Shown: positions 15,266-22,632 of the stretch, in pieces
Layout of the letters: every line of letters begins with the position of its first letter
Numbering within the stretch: the first letter of the stretch is position 1
Assembly (NCBI GenBank): GCA_903832475.1
Contig: CAILBQ010000543.1
Coordinates: 1-24,169 of the forward strand
DNA: 24,169 bases
Direction: 5' to 3'
Source: an uncultured Acidobacteriota bacterium
GTDB taxonomy: Bacteria > Acidobacteriota > Terriglobia > Terriglobales > Acidobacteriaceae
Position numbers and translations under genes: made by a program
The notes under the pieces: generated by a model
The model's database searches: none
Seen by the model: the letters and a program-made list of their open reading frames with translations, nothing else
Told to the model about the DNA's origin: nothing

Positions 15266-16972
15266 GTGTCCAAGTACCACAAATCTGTAGTCCCCTCCAC
15301 CCCGGCCAGCTCGCAGCTGCCGTTGGTGGCCATCGTCGGCCGCCCCAATGTCGGCAAGTCGACGCTCTTCAATCGCCTCACCCACTCCCGCCGCTCCATC
15401 GTCGGCGACGAGCCAGGCATCACCCGCGACCGCATTTACGGTGATGTCGAGTGGGACGGCCGCATCATCCGACTGGTCGACACCGGCGGCATCGTCACCG
15501 ACGACAAGGAATACATCCCCAGCGAAATCTACCGCCAGGCCCAGGTAGCCCTCGAAGAAGCCGACCTGCTCATCATGGTCGTCGACGCCCGCACCGAGCT
15601 CGCGTCTCCCGACTTCACCTTGGCCAAAATGCTCCTGCGTGGGTCCAAGACCGGCGGCAAAAAGCCCGTCTTCCTGGTCGCCAATAAAGTCGAAAACCCC
15701 ACCGTCGCCGCAGCCGCTGAAAACTTCCGCCAGCTCGGCCTGCCTGAGCTCTTCCTGGTCAGCTCCGAACACGGCCTGGGCATTGGCGACCTGCTCGACG
15801 CTATCTTCGACCGCCTCCCCGCCCCCGCCGCTCCTGGCATCATCTTCAAAGACAGCGCGTATGAAGAACCCGTCACCACCGCCGAATTCGATGCCGATGA
15901 ACTCGACCTCGACAAGGAAGTCGTCTTCGACGAAGACCAGGAAGACGAAATCGAAGAAGACATGGGCCCGGAAATCGACGGCCGAGACTCCGGCAAAGCC
16001 GACCTCGACCTTCCTTACGACCCCTCCGAATTCGGCCCCGAACAAGACTTCCTCAGCGAAGAAGATGAAGAGGCGGAGATCATCAACCCTGAAAGCGGCG
16101 AAGCCGATCCAAAGGGCGAGCAGCCCCACCGCACCCACGGCGAATTCGAGCAGCACGAAACCTCCGTCGCCATCATCGGACGCCCCAACGTCGGCAAATC
16201 CACCCTGCTTAACGCCCTCACCGGCTCCGAACGCGCCATCGTCTCCCCCATCGCCGGAACCACCCGCGACGCGGTCGACGAAGTCATCGAGTACGACGGC
16301 CAGCGCCTTCGCCTCATCGACACCGCCGGCATCCGCCGCAAGGGCAAGACTCACCTCATGGCCGAAAAGCTGTCGGTCGTCATGGCCCGCCGCCACCTCG
16401 AATCCTGCGACGTCGCGCTACTCATGATCGACGCCACCGAAGGCGTCACCGCCTCCGACGCGCACATCGGCGGCTACGCCCACGAAAGCGGCCGGTCCGT
16501 CATCATCGTGATCAACAAATGGGACTTAGTCACGACGGCTCGCACCGACGGCAAAGCCCCCGCCGACAAGGCTGTCTACGAAGAGCAGGTCCGCCACTCC
16601 CTCAAGTATCTGAACTACGCACCTGTGCTCTTCATCTCCGCCTCCCAGGGCATGAATCTCACCAAGCTCATGCAGGAGATCAAGCACATCGCCAAAGAGC
16701 GCCGCAAGCGCGTCACCACCGGCCAGATGAACCGCTTCCTCGACAAGATCGACTTCCAGCGCGCCCCGGTCCCCATGGCTAAGCGCGTCCGCATCTTCTA
16801 CATGACCCAGGCCGCCGTTGCACCGCCGACGTTCATCCTCTTCACCGACCGCAACATCCAACTCCACTTCGCCTTTCAGCGCTTCCTCGAAAACCAGATC
16901 CGCCAGGCCTTCGGCTTCGAAGGCACCCCCATCTGGTTCAAAGTCCGCGCCCGCAACGCTGACAAGAAGTAG
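15266..16972 (+). CDS. der: Ribosome biogenesis GTPase Der (EngA) with a long acidic interdomain linker
   Basis: A double-GTPase protein of 568 residues; typical Der is about 440-490. GTPase 1: P-loop GRPNVGKS at 25-32, DTGG and NKVE. GTPase 2: P-loop GRPNVGKS at about 305-312, DTAG and NKWD. A KH-like domain ends the protein (FEGTPIWFKVRAR). It promotes 50S subunit maturation in the cytoplasm. Between the two GTPases, residues of about 195-296 form a linker with about 40 acidic residues (runs such as DEDQEDEIEED), much longer than usual; this accounts for the extra length. The GTG start is supported by GGAG 7 nt upstream. It follows vapC by 67 bp on the same strand, but a shared transcript seems unlikely to be functional. 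Confidence 0.96.
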   Translation: MSKYHKSVVPSTPASSQLPLVAIVGRPNVGKSTLFNRLTHSRRSIVGDEPGITRDRIYGDVEWDGRIIRLVDTGGIVTDDKEYIPSEIYRQAQVALEEADLLIMVVDARTELASPDFTLAKMLLRGSKTGGKKPVFLVANKVENPTVAAAAENFRQLGLPELFLVSSEHGLGIGDLLDAIFDRLPAPAAPGIIFKDSAYEEPVTTAEFDADELDLDKEVVFDEDQEDEIEEDMGPEIDGRDSGKADLDLPYDPSEFGPEQDFLSEEDEEAEIINPESGEADPKGEQPHRTHGEFEQHETSVAIIGRPNVGKSTLLNALTGSERAIVSPIAGTTRDAVDEVIEYDGQRLRLIDTAGIRRKGKTHLMAEKLSVVMARRHLESCDVALLMIDATEGVTASDAHIGGYAHESGRSVIIVINKWDLVTTARTDGKAPADKAVYEEQVRHSLKYLNYAPVLFISASQGMNLTKLMQEIKHIAKERRKRVTTGQMNRFLDKIDFQRAPVPMAKRVRIFYMTQAAVAPPTFILFTDRNIQLHFAFQRFLENQIRQAFGFEGTPIWFKVRARNADKK

Positions 16973-17028
16973 CCCACAAGCCAGCGTCAGTCCCTGCCAT
17001 CGCTTGTCCTCCGCCCTCCCACAAAACC

Positions 17029-17075
17029 AGGGTGCCCCATCCATGACGCAGCACCATCGCGTCATGGGTGGGATC
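17029..17075. repeat. Intergenic hairpin repeat family B, copy 3
   Basis: A 14-bp stem (CCCATCCATGACGC at 17036-17049 with GCGTCATGGGTGGG at 17059-17072, one wobble pair) is preceded by GGGTGCCC. Compared with copy 2, one stem position changes from T-A to A-T on both sides, keeping pairing, and a G-T wobble becomes A-T. It lies about 55 nt after the der stop. Confidence 0.75.
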
Positions 17076-17096
17076 CCACCAAATCCCCCCTGCTTT

Positions 17097-17140
17097 TGTC
17101 CTTGCCTTTCTTTCTGTTATTCCCAGAGGGAATCTGCTTT
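17097..17140 (+). repeat. Intergenic repeat family C, copy 1
   Basis: A pyrimidine-rich unit (CTTGCCTTTCTTTCTGTT) is followed by the palindrome ATTCCC-AGA-GGGAAT (17119-17133) and then CTGCTTT. The same order (TGTCCTTGC..., TTTCTGTC, ATTCCCC-GGGGAAT, CTGCTT) recurs at 22535-22622. It lies between copy 3 of family B and the end of the ankyrin gene. Confidence 0.65.
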
Positions 17141-17160
17141 CCCCCAACCCCCAGCGCGCC

Positions 17161-17859
17161 TTACCCCTTCGGCGGATCACCCAGCAAATTCTCTCGCATC
17201 GATCGGTTCTCCGCCCGAATCCGAAAATTCCCATACAACAGCAACCGCAAGATAGGCGTAGGCCGCACGTGCCAGCTCCCCCAGGAGAGCGGCGTTTCCC
17301 CATTCGCGTCTTTCGCGTCGATGACGGCGCCCGCATCCAGCAGCATCTGGATCGTGCCCGCCTCCCCAAAAGCCGCCGCCCTATGCAGCGGTGTCTCCCC
17401 CTTGGTCCGGCAATCGCGCATGAACCCGCCCGTCTCCTTTCCCGGAACCGTGGCCCGATTGGGATCCGCACCCGCATTCAGCAGCACTCGCAACACACGA
17501 TCGTGCGCCACGCGGTCCGTCGTGCACAGCGCCGCATGCAGCGGCGTTTCGCCCGTATCCCCAGGAGCCACGTTTGGATCGGCGCCGTGCTCCAGCAAGA
17601 ACGCACACAGCCGCCAATGTCCGTGGAAACTCGCCCCGATCAGGCCCAGGTCGTCGCCCAACTCCGTCAACGAAGCTCCACGCTCCATCAGCCATCGGAT
17701 CGCGCTGACATCTCCGAAGTAGGCGCAATGCTGAATCAGCGAAACCCCCGACCCATCGCGCAGATTCGCCCCCGCGCCGGCAGCCAGCAGGTCAAACACC
17801 CGATCCGTGCGTCCGTCTCCCAGATCGGCGAGCATTCCTTGCATGCGTTCGTCTTCCAT
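17161..17859 (-). CDS. Ankyrin-repeat protein
   Basis: A 232-residue protein if started at ATG 17859 (MEDERMQGML), chosen because AGGAG lies 6 nt upstream. A longer frame up to 17913 exists but lies inside the preceding gene. About five to six ankyrin repeats are visible (segments such as LLEHGADPN, GETPLHAALC, LLNAGADPNRA, GETPLHRAAAFGEAGTIQMLLDAGAVIDAKDANGETPL). There is no signal peptide, so it is probably cytosolic. The family mediates protein-protein contacts; partner unknown. The stop of the methyltransferase-like gene ends 2 nt before this start, so the ribosome site sits inside the end of that gene. It is the third gene of a tight minus-strand unit. Confidence 0.88.
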   Translation of the reverse strand: MEDERMQGMLADLGDGRTDRVFDLLAAGAGANLRDGSGVSLIQHCAYFGDVSAIRWLMERGASLTELGDDLGLIGASFHGHWRLCAFLLEHGADPNVAPGDTGETPLHAALCTTDRVAHDRVLRVLLNAGADPNRATVPGKETGGFMRDCRTKGETPLHRAAAFGEAGTIQMLLDAGAVIDAKDANGETPLSWGSWHVRPTPILRLLLYGNFRIRAENRSMRENLLGDPPKG

Positions 17860-17861
17860 CT

Positions 17862-18359
17862 TCAGCTCCTGTAGCCAGACAGGGACGGCCACCACCGCCT
17901 TACCCGCCCGCAATATTGCTGATATTCCACCCCATGCCGCTTCTTCAACGTCGGCTCTTCATACTTCCGAACAAACAAATCAAACCCCGCCCAGATAGCC
18001 AACGTGTACGGAACCATCCATCCGCTGCGAAACAGAAACGCTTCTCCAGTCAGCACCACCAGATCCCCGACATACATGGGATTGCGTACATATCGGTAAA
18101 GCCCGCTCACCACCAGCCGCTCCGTCGGCACATTGGGCATCAGCGTCCCGCGCCCCACGCGCACAAAACGCACAATCGATTCGAGCAGCGGAATCATCCC
18201 CACCACCATCAGCCCGGCCGCCACGCCCTTCGCCCAGCCCCCCTCATCCGCCACGCGAAACCGCGTGATCAACCAGGGCAAAACCACCAGCACAATCCCC
18301 GGTCCGCCAAATAACGTAAACAAGACCGAAACTATGACGCTCTGTCGAAGCGAAGCCAC
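17862..18359 (-). CDS. Isoprenylcysteine carboxyl methyltransferase (ICMT)-like membrane protein
   Basis: A 165-residue protein with hydrophobic helices covering most of the chain. The family signature is clear: GLYRYVRNPMYVGDL near the middle, then YEEPTLKKRHGVEYQQYCGRVRRWWP at the C-terminus. These are the cofactor-binding segments of ICMT/phospholipid-methyltransferase-like membrane methyltransferases (S-adenosylmethionine dependent). Bacterial members are thought to methylate membrane lipids or small substrates; the substrate here is unknown. The start is GTG at 18359, 2 nt after the stop of the upstream membrane protein, suggesting translational coupling; the frame stays open further upstream but only inside that gene. 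No strong ribosome site is seen. Confidence 0.85.
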   Translation of the reverse strand: MASLRQSVIVSVLFTLFGGPGIVLVVLPWLITRFRVADEGGWAKGVAAGLMVVGMIPLLESIVRFVRVGRGTLMPNVPTERLVVSGLYRYVRNPMYVGDLVVLTGEAFLFRSGWMVPYTLAIWAGFDLFVRKYEEPTLKKRHGVEYQQYCGRVRRWWPSLSGYRS

Positions 18360-18361
18360 GC

Positions 18362-19438
18362 TCAGATGCCCGACGCAGGGTTTGGCGGCGGCGCATACCC
18401 CGGCTGCCACACCCGAGGCGGCACTGGAGGCGGCAGCATCGACCCCAGAATCGGGTATCTCCCGCCATAGAACAAGAGAGCGTAATTTCGCAAGAACGTC
18501 CCAATTGTTCCGCGCACTCCGATCCCCACAAGAATCAGGAAACCGACCGCGAGGATGCCCAGCGGAATCCCCAAGACAAACGCCATCGCCGTAGACAGAC
18601 TCTTCACGATCAGCGCAAAGATGACGCCAATTAGAACAATGAGAATCGCCGGAACGATGATCGCCACAACCCCCACAAAACCTCCCGCCAGCGACAGCAG
18701 CAGGCGCATGAATGTGAAAAAAGCAAACGCTCCCGGTTCGCGCACGATGTCGCCCCAAACATCGCCGAGCGCATCGCCGATCGAAGCGTCTTCCAGCGCC
18801 ATCCGCGGCAGCACAAAGCAGCTCAGCACAATCTCCGCCACCGCCGCCAGGAGGGAGAGCAGCAGGATGAGGGGAAAGATCACCGCGAACACCGGCAGAA
18901 TGCTCCATAGGTCCGGGGAATGCCCGCTCATCCAAGAGTGAATCAGCGGCTTGAAATGCTCGTACAAGGCATACCCAATGGGAATCAAGAGGATCCATAA
19001 TCCCAACTCAACCAGCAGCGAAAGTCCGAGGTAGCGCAACGCTTGGCGATGGTAAATTGACCACGCCGGACCGATCTGGTCCTGTTGCCGCAGGACACAG
19101 TCAAAGTAGCTGAATCGCAGCCGAATCAGCAGATAGCGGATCAGGATGCCGATCAGAAACACCATCAGCACCAGCGCCACCACAACCGCCATCCATTCGC
19201 CAATCCAATGCAGGATGGCCGGCCAGTCGATGTGTGGCAATTGCTGCGTTGTCTTGGAATTCGGGGACGACCCTGACGGGAAACCTCCACTCGAACCGAT
19301 TCCCGCGGAGCCGCCCTCGACCAGCGCCGCCACCAGCGTCAACTTCAAAAACCTCCCCATGCGAAAGGGCTTGAAGAGAAACAGCTTCGTTCTTTCGATC
19401 GCGGGACTGATGACTTGTGCTGCGGATGGATAGGCCAT
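18362..19438 (-). CDS. Multi-pass membrane protein, unknown function
   Basis: A 358-residue protein if started at ATG 19438 (MAYPSAAQVISPAIERTKLFLFKPF); a GTG 24 nt further upstream is in frame but weaker. About six to eight hydrophobic segments are visible, including long ones near residues of about 85-105, 140-160, 190-215, 250-280 and 290-325. Conserved-looking features are an amphipathic N-terminus (FLFKPFRMGRFLKL) and the segment LPRMALEDASIGDALGDVWGDI between helices, which resembles the cytoplasmic loop of DUF4013/DUF7544-type membrane proteins. The C-terminal tail is proline-rich (LPPPVPPRVWQPGYAPPPNP). I do not assign a function. It heads the three-gene unit with the ICMT-like and ankyrin genes and is divergent from the polyferredoxin gene. 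Confidence 0.7.
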   Translation of the reverse strand: MAYPSAAQVISPAIERTKLFLFKPFRMGRFLKLTLVAALVEGGSAGIGSSGGFPSGSSPNSKTTQQLPHIDWPAILHWIGEWMAVVVALVLMVFLIGILIRYLLIRLRFSYFDCVLRQQDQIGPAWSIYHRQALRYLGLSLLVELGLWILLIPIGYALYEHFKPLIHSWMSGHSPDLWSILPVFAVIFPLILLLSLLAAVAEIVLSCFVLPRMALEDASIGDALGDVWGDIVREPGAFAFFTFMRLLLSLAGGFVGVVAIIVPAILIVLIGVIFALIVKSLSTAMAFVLGIPLGILAVGFLILVGIGVRGTIGTFLRNYALLFYGGRYPILGSMLPPPVPPRVWQPGYAPPPNPASGI

Positions 19439-19547
19439 AGTTTGTCGCCGCCAGCCTAACACAGACTTCGCTCGCCCTCACATCCCGTGTGACCTGAGTC
19501 CTACCCTTCCTGTTTCCCCTCCGCTAAGTTCGGGTTGGAGGCATCTC

Positions 19548-20651
19548 TTGCCCGTCCTCGCATCTGCACCACGCAAGCCGCTCGTCCGCCGCACTTCCCC
19601 TGACCGCAGCCAGGCCATCCGCCGCGCCGTCCAGTACGCCTTCCTCGTCCTCAATCTCTGGATAGGCATCCAGTTTCTCCTCTGGGTGCGCTTCTTCGAG
19701 AGCGGTGGCAGCACACTCTATGTCAACCGTCCCGCCGGCGTCGACGGCTGGCTGCCCATCGCTGGCCTCATGAATCTGAAGTACCTGTTCCTCACCCGCA
19801 CCTTCCCCGCCATCCATCCCGCCGCCGCGGTTCTGATGGTCGTCTTCCTGCTCGCCAGCCTGCTGCTCAAGAAATCCTTCTGCTCCTGGCTTTGCCCCAT
19901 CGGCACGCTCTCGGAATACCTGTGGAAGCTCGGCCGCCGCCTCTTTCGCCGCGGTCTTCAAATCCCCCGCTGGCTCGATTGCCCCCTGCGCGGCCTCAAA
20001 TATCTGCTCCTCGCCTTCTTTCTTCTAATCGTGGTCAGCATGTCCGCCCAGGCTCTCGGCGATTTCATGCAGGCGCCCTTCGGCATCCTCGCCGATGTCA
20101 AGATGCTCGGCTTCTTCCGCAACATCGGCCTCATCGGCATCGCCGTCATGGCTACGCTCGTCCTGCTTTCCATAGTCATCCAGAATTTCTGGTGTCGCTT
20201 CCTTTGCCCCTACGGAGCCCTGCTGGGCCTCGTCTCCGTTGTCAGCCCGGTCAAAATCCGCCGCGATGAGAATGCCTGCATCGACTGCGCAAAATGCGCC
20301 AAGGCCTGCCCCTCTCACCTGCCCGTCGACCGACTGATCCAGGTCCGCTCCGTCGAATGCACAGGCTGCCTGGAGTGCGTCGCCGTCTGCCCTGCCGAAC
20401 ACGCCCTTCAATTCGCTCTGCCACCCCGGCCGATCGCGCCAACCCTCCCGGCCGCCGCTCAGTCTGCCGCCAACACCGCATCAGCCCGCTGGAAGGGACG
20501 CATCCTGCAGCCGCGCTTCGTCGCAGCAGCCTTGGCCATTCTCTTCTTCGGCCTGATCGGATGGGCGCGCTTGACCGATCACTGGCAGACTCATCTCTCC
20601 CGCGAGGTCTACATGCAGCTCGTCCCCAACGCCGACACTTTCAGCCACTGA
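19548..20651 (+). CDS. Membrane-bound polyferredoxin of NapH/CcoG type (4Fe-4S protein)
   Basis: A 367-residue integral membrane protein. Two CxxxCP motifs follow membrane segments (Cys112/Cys116 in FCSWLCPIG; Cys216/Cys220 in WCRFLCPYG), a layout seen in NapH, NosR and RdxA/CcoG. Two bacterial ferredoxin [4Fe-4S] motifs follow: Cys244/247/250/254 (CIDCAKCAKACP) and Cys271/274/277/281 (CTGCLECVAVCP). About five transmembrane helices precede or flank them, and a last one lies at about 325-343. The role is electron transfer at the membrane, for example quinol-linked reduction or metal-centre assembly; the exact partner is not shown by neighbours. The start is TTG at 19548, supported by GGAGG 6 nt upstream; no ATG in this region is better placed. 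It ends 6 nt before the stop of the convergent membrane gene. Confidence 0.88.
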   Translation: MPVLASAPRKPLVRRTSPDRSQAIRRAVQYAFLVLNLWIGIQFLLWVRFFESGGSTLYVNRPAGVDGWLPIAGLMNLKYLFLTRTFPAIHPAAAVLMVVFLLASLLLKKSFCSWLCPIGTLSEYLWKLGRRLFRRGLQIPRWLDCPLRGLKYLLLAFFLLIVVSMSAQALGDFMQAPFGILADVKMLGFFRNIGLIGIAVMATLVLLSIVIQNFWCRFLCPYGALLGLVSVVSPVKIRRDENACIDCAKCAKACPSHLPVDRLIQVRSVECTGCLECVAVCPAEHALQFALPPRPIAPTLPAAAQSAANTASARWKGRILQPRFVAAALAILFFGLIGWARLTDHWQTHLSREVYMQLVPNADTFSH

Positions 20652-20657
20652 ACCGGA

Positions 20658-21065
20658 TCAGCGCCCTGCATCCCGATCTTCACTGGACCGGCTCTGCACT
20701 CTGCCGCTCGTCGGCGGCAGCAGAAAATACGCCGCAATCGCCGCCAGCAGCACCAGCAGAATGGCATATCCCCATCCATGAATATCGAGTATCTGCGCAA
20801 TGATCGCGCTGGCAATGATGAAGCACCCGCCCCAGATACAGAAGCACGCCAGCCAGCGAATCAGTTGCCCCACCTGCGGCAGATCCGGCAGCTCCGTCCC
20901 CGCATTCCTCGCCAGCCGGCGGAAGTACCCCAGCGGGTCGGCATAAAACTTGCGCGAAACCCACACCACGTACACTGCCAGCGCGATCTTGAGCGAAATG
21001 CCCAGTGCAGGGTTCGCAAGAGCTTGCGTGAAGAGCACCGTACCCAGAGCCGATTCGCTGACCAA
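20658..21065 (-). CDS. Small membrane protein, unknown function
   Basis: A 135-residue protein with three likely transmembrane helices (about 24-40, 70-92 and 97-117). The start is TTG at 21065, supported by AGGAGG (21071-21076) 5 nt upstream. The region between helices has a charged segment (RKFYADPLGYFRRLARNAGTELPDL). I do not recognise a family. It follows trmFO by 17 nt on the same strand and is probably cotranscribed with it. Confidence 0.65.
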   Translation of the reverse strand: MVSESALGTVLFTQALANPALGISLKIALAVYVVWVSRKFYADPLGYFRRLARNAGTELPDLPQVGQLIRWLACFCIWGGCFIIASAIIAQILDIHGWGYAILLVLLAAIAAYFLLPPTSGRVQSRSSEDRDAGR

Positions 21066-21082
21066 GCAAGCCTCCTACCCCG

Positions 21083-22480
21083 TTAGACACCGGAGACGGC
21101 AGAAATTCTCTCCTGGATCCCAAACCTCGCCCACCATGCGTCAAACGCCTCCAGCGCCCGCTCACACACAATGCGATGCCGCTCCTTCTTGTCCCGCACC
21201 TTCTTGCGCATCGCTTCTTCCAGCGGAACGAGCAGATCGAACGTGATATTCGCCGGCTGAAAATGCTTCGTGTCGGCATTCGTGATGTAGTGCACCAGCG
21301 ACCCCAGCGCCGTCTGCCTTGGCGCAGCCTCCGGCTCTTCCCCATGCGCAATCGCCGCGGCATACAGTCCCGCCAGCAGCCCCGACGCAATCGATTCCGT
21401 ATACCCCTCTACCCCCGAAATCTGCCCGGCAAAAAACAAGTCCGGCCGGCTCTTCATGCGCAAATGCCCATCCAGCACCTGCGGCGAACAGAGATACGTG
21501 TTGCGATGAATCTGCCCATAGCGCAGAAACTTCGCATTCTCCAGCCCAGGAATCAGCCGCAGCACCTTGGCCTGCTCCCCATACTTCAAATGATTCTGAA
21601 ACCCCACCAGGTTGTAGCTGTCCGCCCTCAGATTCTCCTTGCGCAATTGCACTACCGCCCACGGCGTCTTCCCCGTTCGCGGATCGCGCAGCCCCACCGG
21701 CTTCATCGGCCCAAACCGCAGCGTGTCCGGTCCGCGCCGCGCCAGAATTTCAATCGGCAAACACCCCTCAAAATACTCCGCCTTCTCCCACTCCTTCGAC
21801 TCCGCCTCTTCCGCCGTCGTCAGCGCATGCAGAAAGACTTCGTACTCTTCCTTCGTCATCGGACAGTTGATGTAATCCGCCGTCCCTTTGTCCCACCGCG
21901 CCGCAAAATACACGCGCTCCATGTCGATCGTCTCCGCATCCACGATCGGCGAAATCGAGTCATAAAACGCCAGGTGCTCCGCGCCCGTCAGCTTTGCAAT
22001 CTCGCGGCTCAACACATCCGAAGTCAGCGGACCCGACGCGACAATCGTCAGCAAACCGTCCTCCGGCTCGAGCGAAGTCACTTCCTCCCGCCGCACCGTG
22101 ATCCGCGGCTCAGCCGTAATCGCCTCCGCGATCCGCCGCGAAAACTCCACCCGATCCACCGCCAGCGCATGGCCTGCTGGAACGGCACAAGCATCCGCCA
22201 GCGCCAGCAGCTTCGACCCCGCCCTTCGCATCTCCTGCTTCAGCAGCCACGGCGCCGTATTCGGCGACTCGCTCTTCAGCGAATTCGAACAAACCAGCTC
22301 CCCAAACTCCGTCGTCTGATGCGCCGGCGTCAGGATCGGCACACCGTCCTTCCCTTCCCGCCGCATCTCAAACAACTCCACCTCGCACCCCAGCGAAGCC
22401 GCCGCCAGCGCCGCCTCCGGCCCCGCCAGCCCCCCGCCAATCACCCGAATCCTCTTCAACTCTTCACCATCCACGCACAT
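21083..22480 (-). CDS. trmFO: Methylenetetrahydrofolate-tRNA-(uracil-54-C5)-methyltransferase TrmFO
   Basis: A 465-residue flavoprotein, the usual TrmFO length. It methylates U54 of tRNA to ribothymidine using methylenetetrahydrofolate and FAD. The FAD-binding motif GGGLAGPEAA lies at about residue 15. Following blocks typical of the family are LTPAHQTTEFGELVCSNSLKSE, VDRVEFSR, YDSISPIVD and FAARWDKG, and later LRFGPMKPVGLRDPRTG, FFAGQISGVEGYTES and TIALGSLVHYI-like segments. The start is ATG 22480 (MCVDGEELKRIRVIGGG), with AAGGA upstream; a longer frame up to 22693 runs through intergenic repeats and overlaps the neighbouring acetyltransferase gene, and is not used. TrmFO is used in place of the SAM-dependent TrmA in Firmicutes, Acidobacteriota and others. 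Confidence 0.96.
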   Translation of the reverse strand: MCVDGEELKRIRVIGGGLAGPEAALAAASLGCEVELFEMRREGKDGVPILTPAHQTTEFGELVCSNSLKSESPNTAPWLLKQEMRRAGSKLLALADACAVPAGHALAVDRVEFSRRIAEAITAEPRITVRREEVTSLEPEDGLLTIVASGPLTSDVLSREIAKLTGAEHLAFYDSISPIVDAETIDMERVYFAARWDKGTADYINCPMTKEEYEVFLHALTTAEEAESKEWEKAEYFEGCLPIEILARRGPDTLRFGPMKPVGLRDPRTGKTPWAVVQLRKENLRADSYNLVGFQNHLKYGEQAKVLRLIPGLENAKFLRYGQIHRNTYLCSPQVLDGHLRMKSRPDLFFAGQISGVEGYTESIASGLLAGLYAAAIAHGEEPEAAPRQTALGSLVHYITNADTKHFQPANITFDLLVPLEEAMRKKVRDKKERHRIVCERALEAFDAWWARFGIQERISAVSGV

Positions 22481-22506
22481 CCATTCCTTACATCCAAATG
22501 CTTCAT

Positions 22507-22532
22507 CATCCTGACCGCAGCGAAGGATCCGC
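22507..22532 (+). repeat. Intergenic repeat family A, copy 2
   Basis: Matches the copy at 10291-10316 in 23 of 26 bases. It lies immediately upstream of the family C tract, between the trmFO start and the acetyltransferase stop. Confidence 0.7.
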
Positions 22533-22534
22533 AA

Positions 22535-22622
22535 TGTCCTTGCTTTTCTTTCTGTCTGCTCTCGCTTTTCTTTCTGTCTTGATCTTGCTTTTTTTCTGTC
22601 ATTCCCCTTAGGGGAATCTGCT
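22535..22622 (+). repeat. Intergenic repeat family C, copy 2, with three tandem pyrimidine-rich units
   Basis: Three near-identical units of the form TGCTTTTCTTTCTGTC lie at 22541-22556, 22563-22578 and 22586-22600 (22-23 nt period), followed by the perfect palindrome ATTCCCC-TTA-GGGGAAT (22601-22617) and CTGCT. Copy 1 at 17097 has a single unit. The order and flanking words match, so these are the same element with different unit numbers. Confidence 0.7.
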
Positions 22623-22632
22623 TCTGCCCGTC

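Noticed and set aside
15266..16427. Long open frames on the opposite strand and other frames of der and other GC-rich genes
   Set aside because: High GC at third codon positions creates spurious long frames; none has a ribosome site and recognisable domains.
18360..18998. Upstream extension of the ICMT-like frame (to 18998)
   Set aside because: It lies entirely inside the membrane protein gene on the same strand and its translation has no transmembrane or domain pattern; the GTG at 18359 directly after that gene's stop is the better start.
22541..22600. Regularly spaced units resembling a miniature CRISPR array
   Set aside because: The units are 15-16 nt with 6-7 nt gaps, low complexity, and there are no cas genes; they fit a simple tandem repeat.
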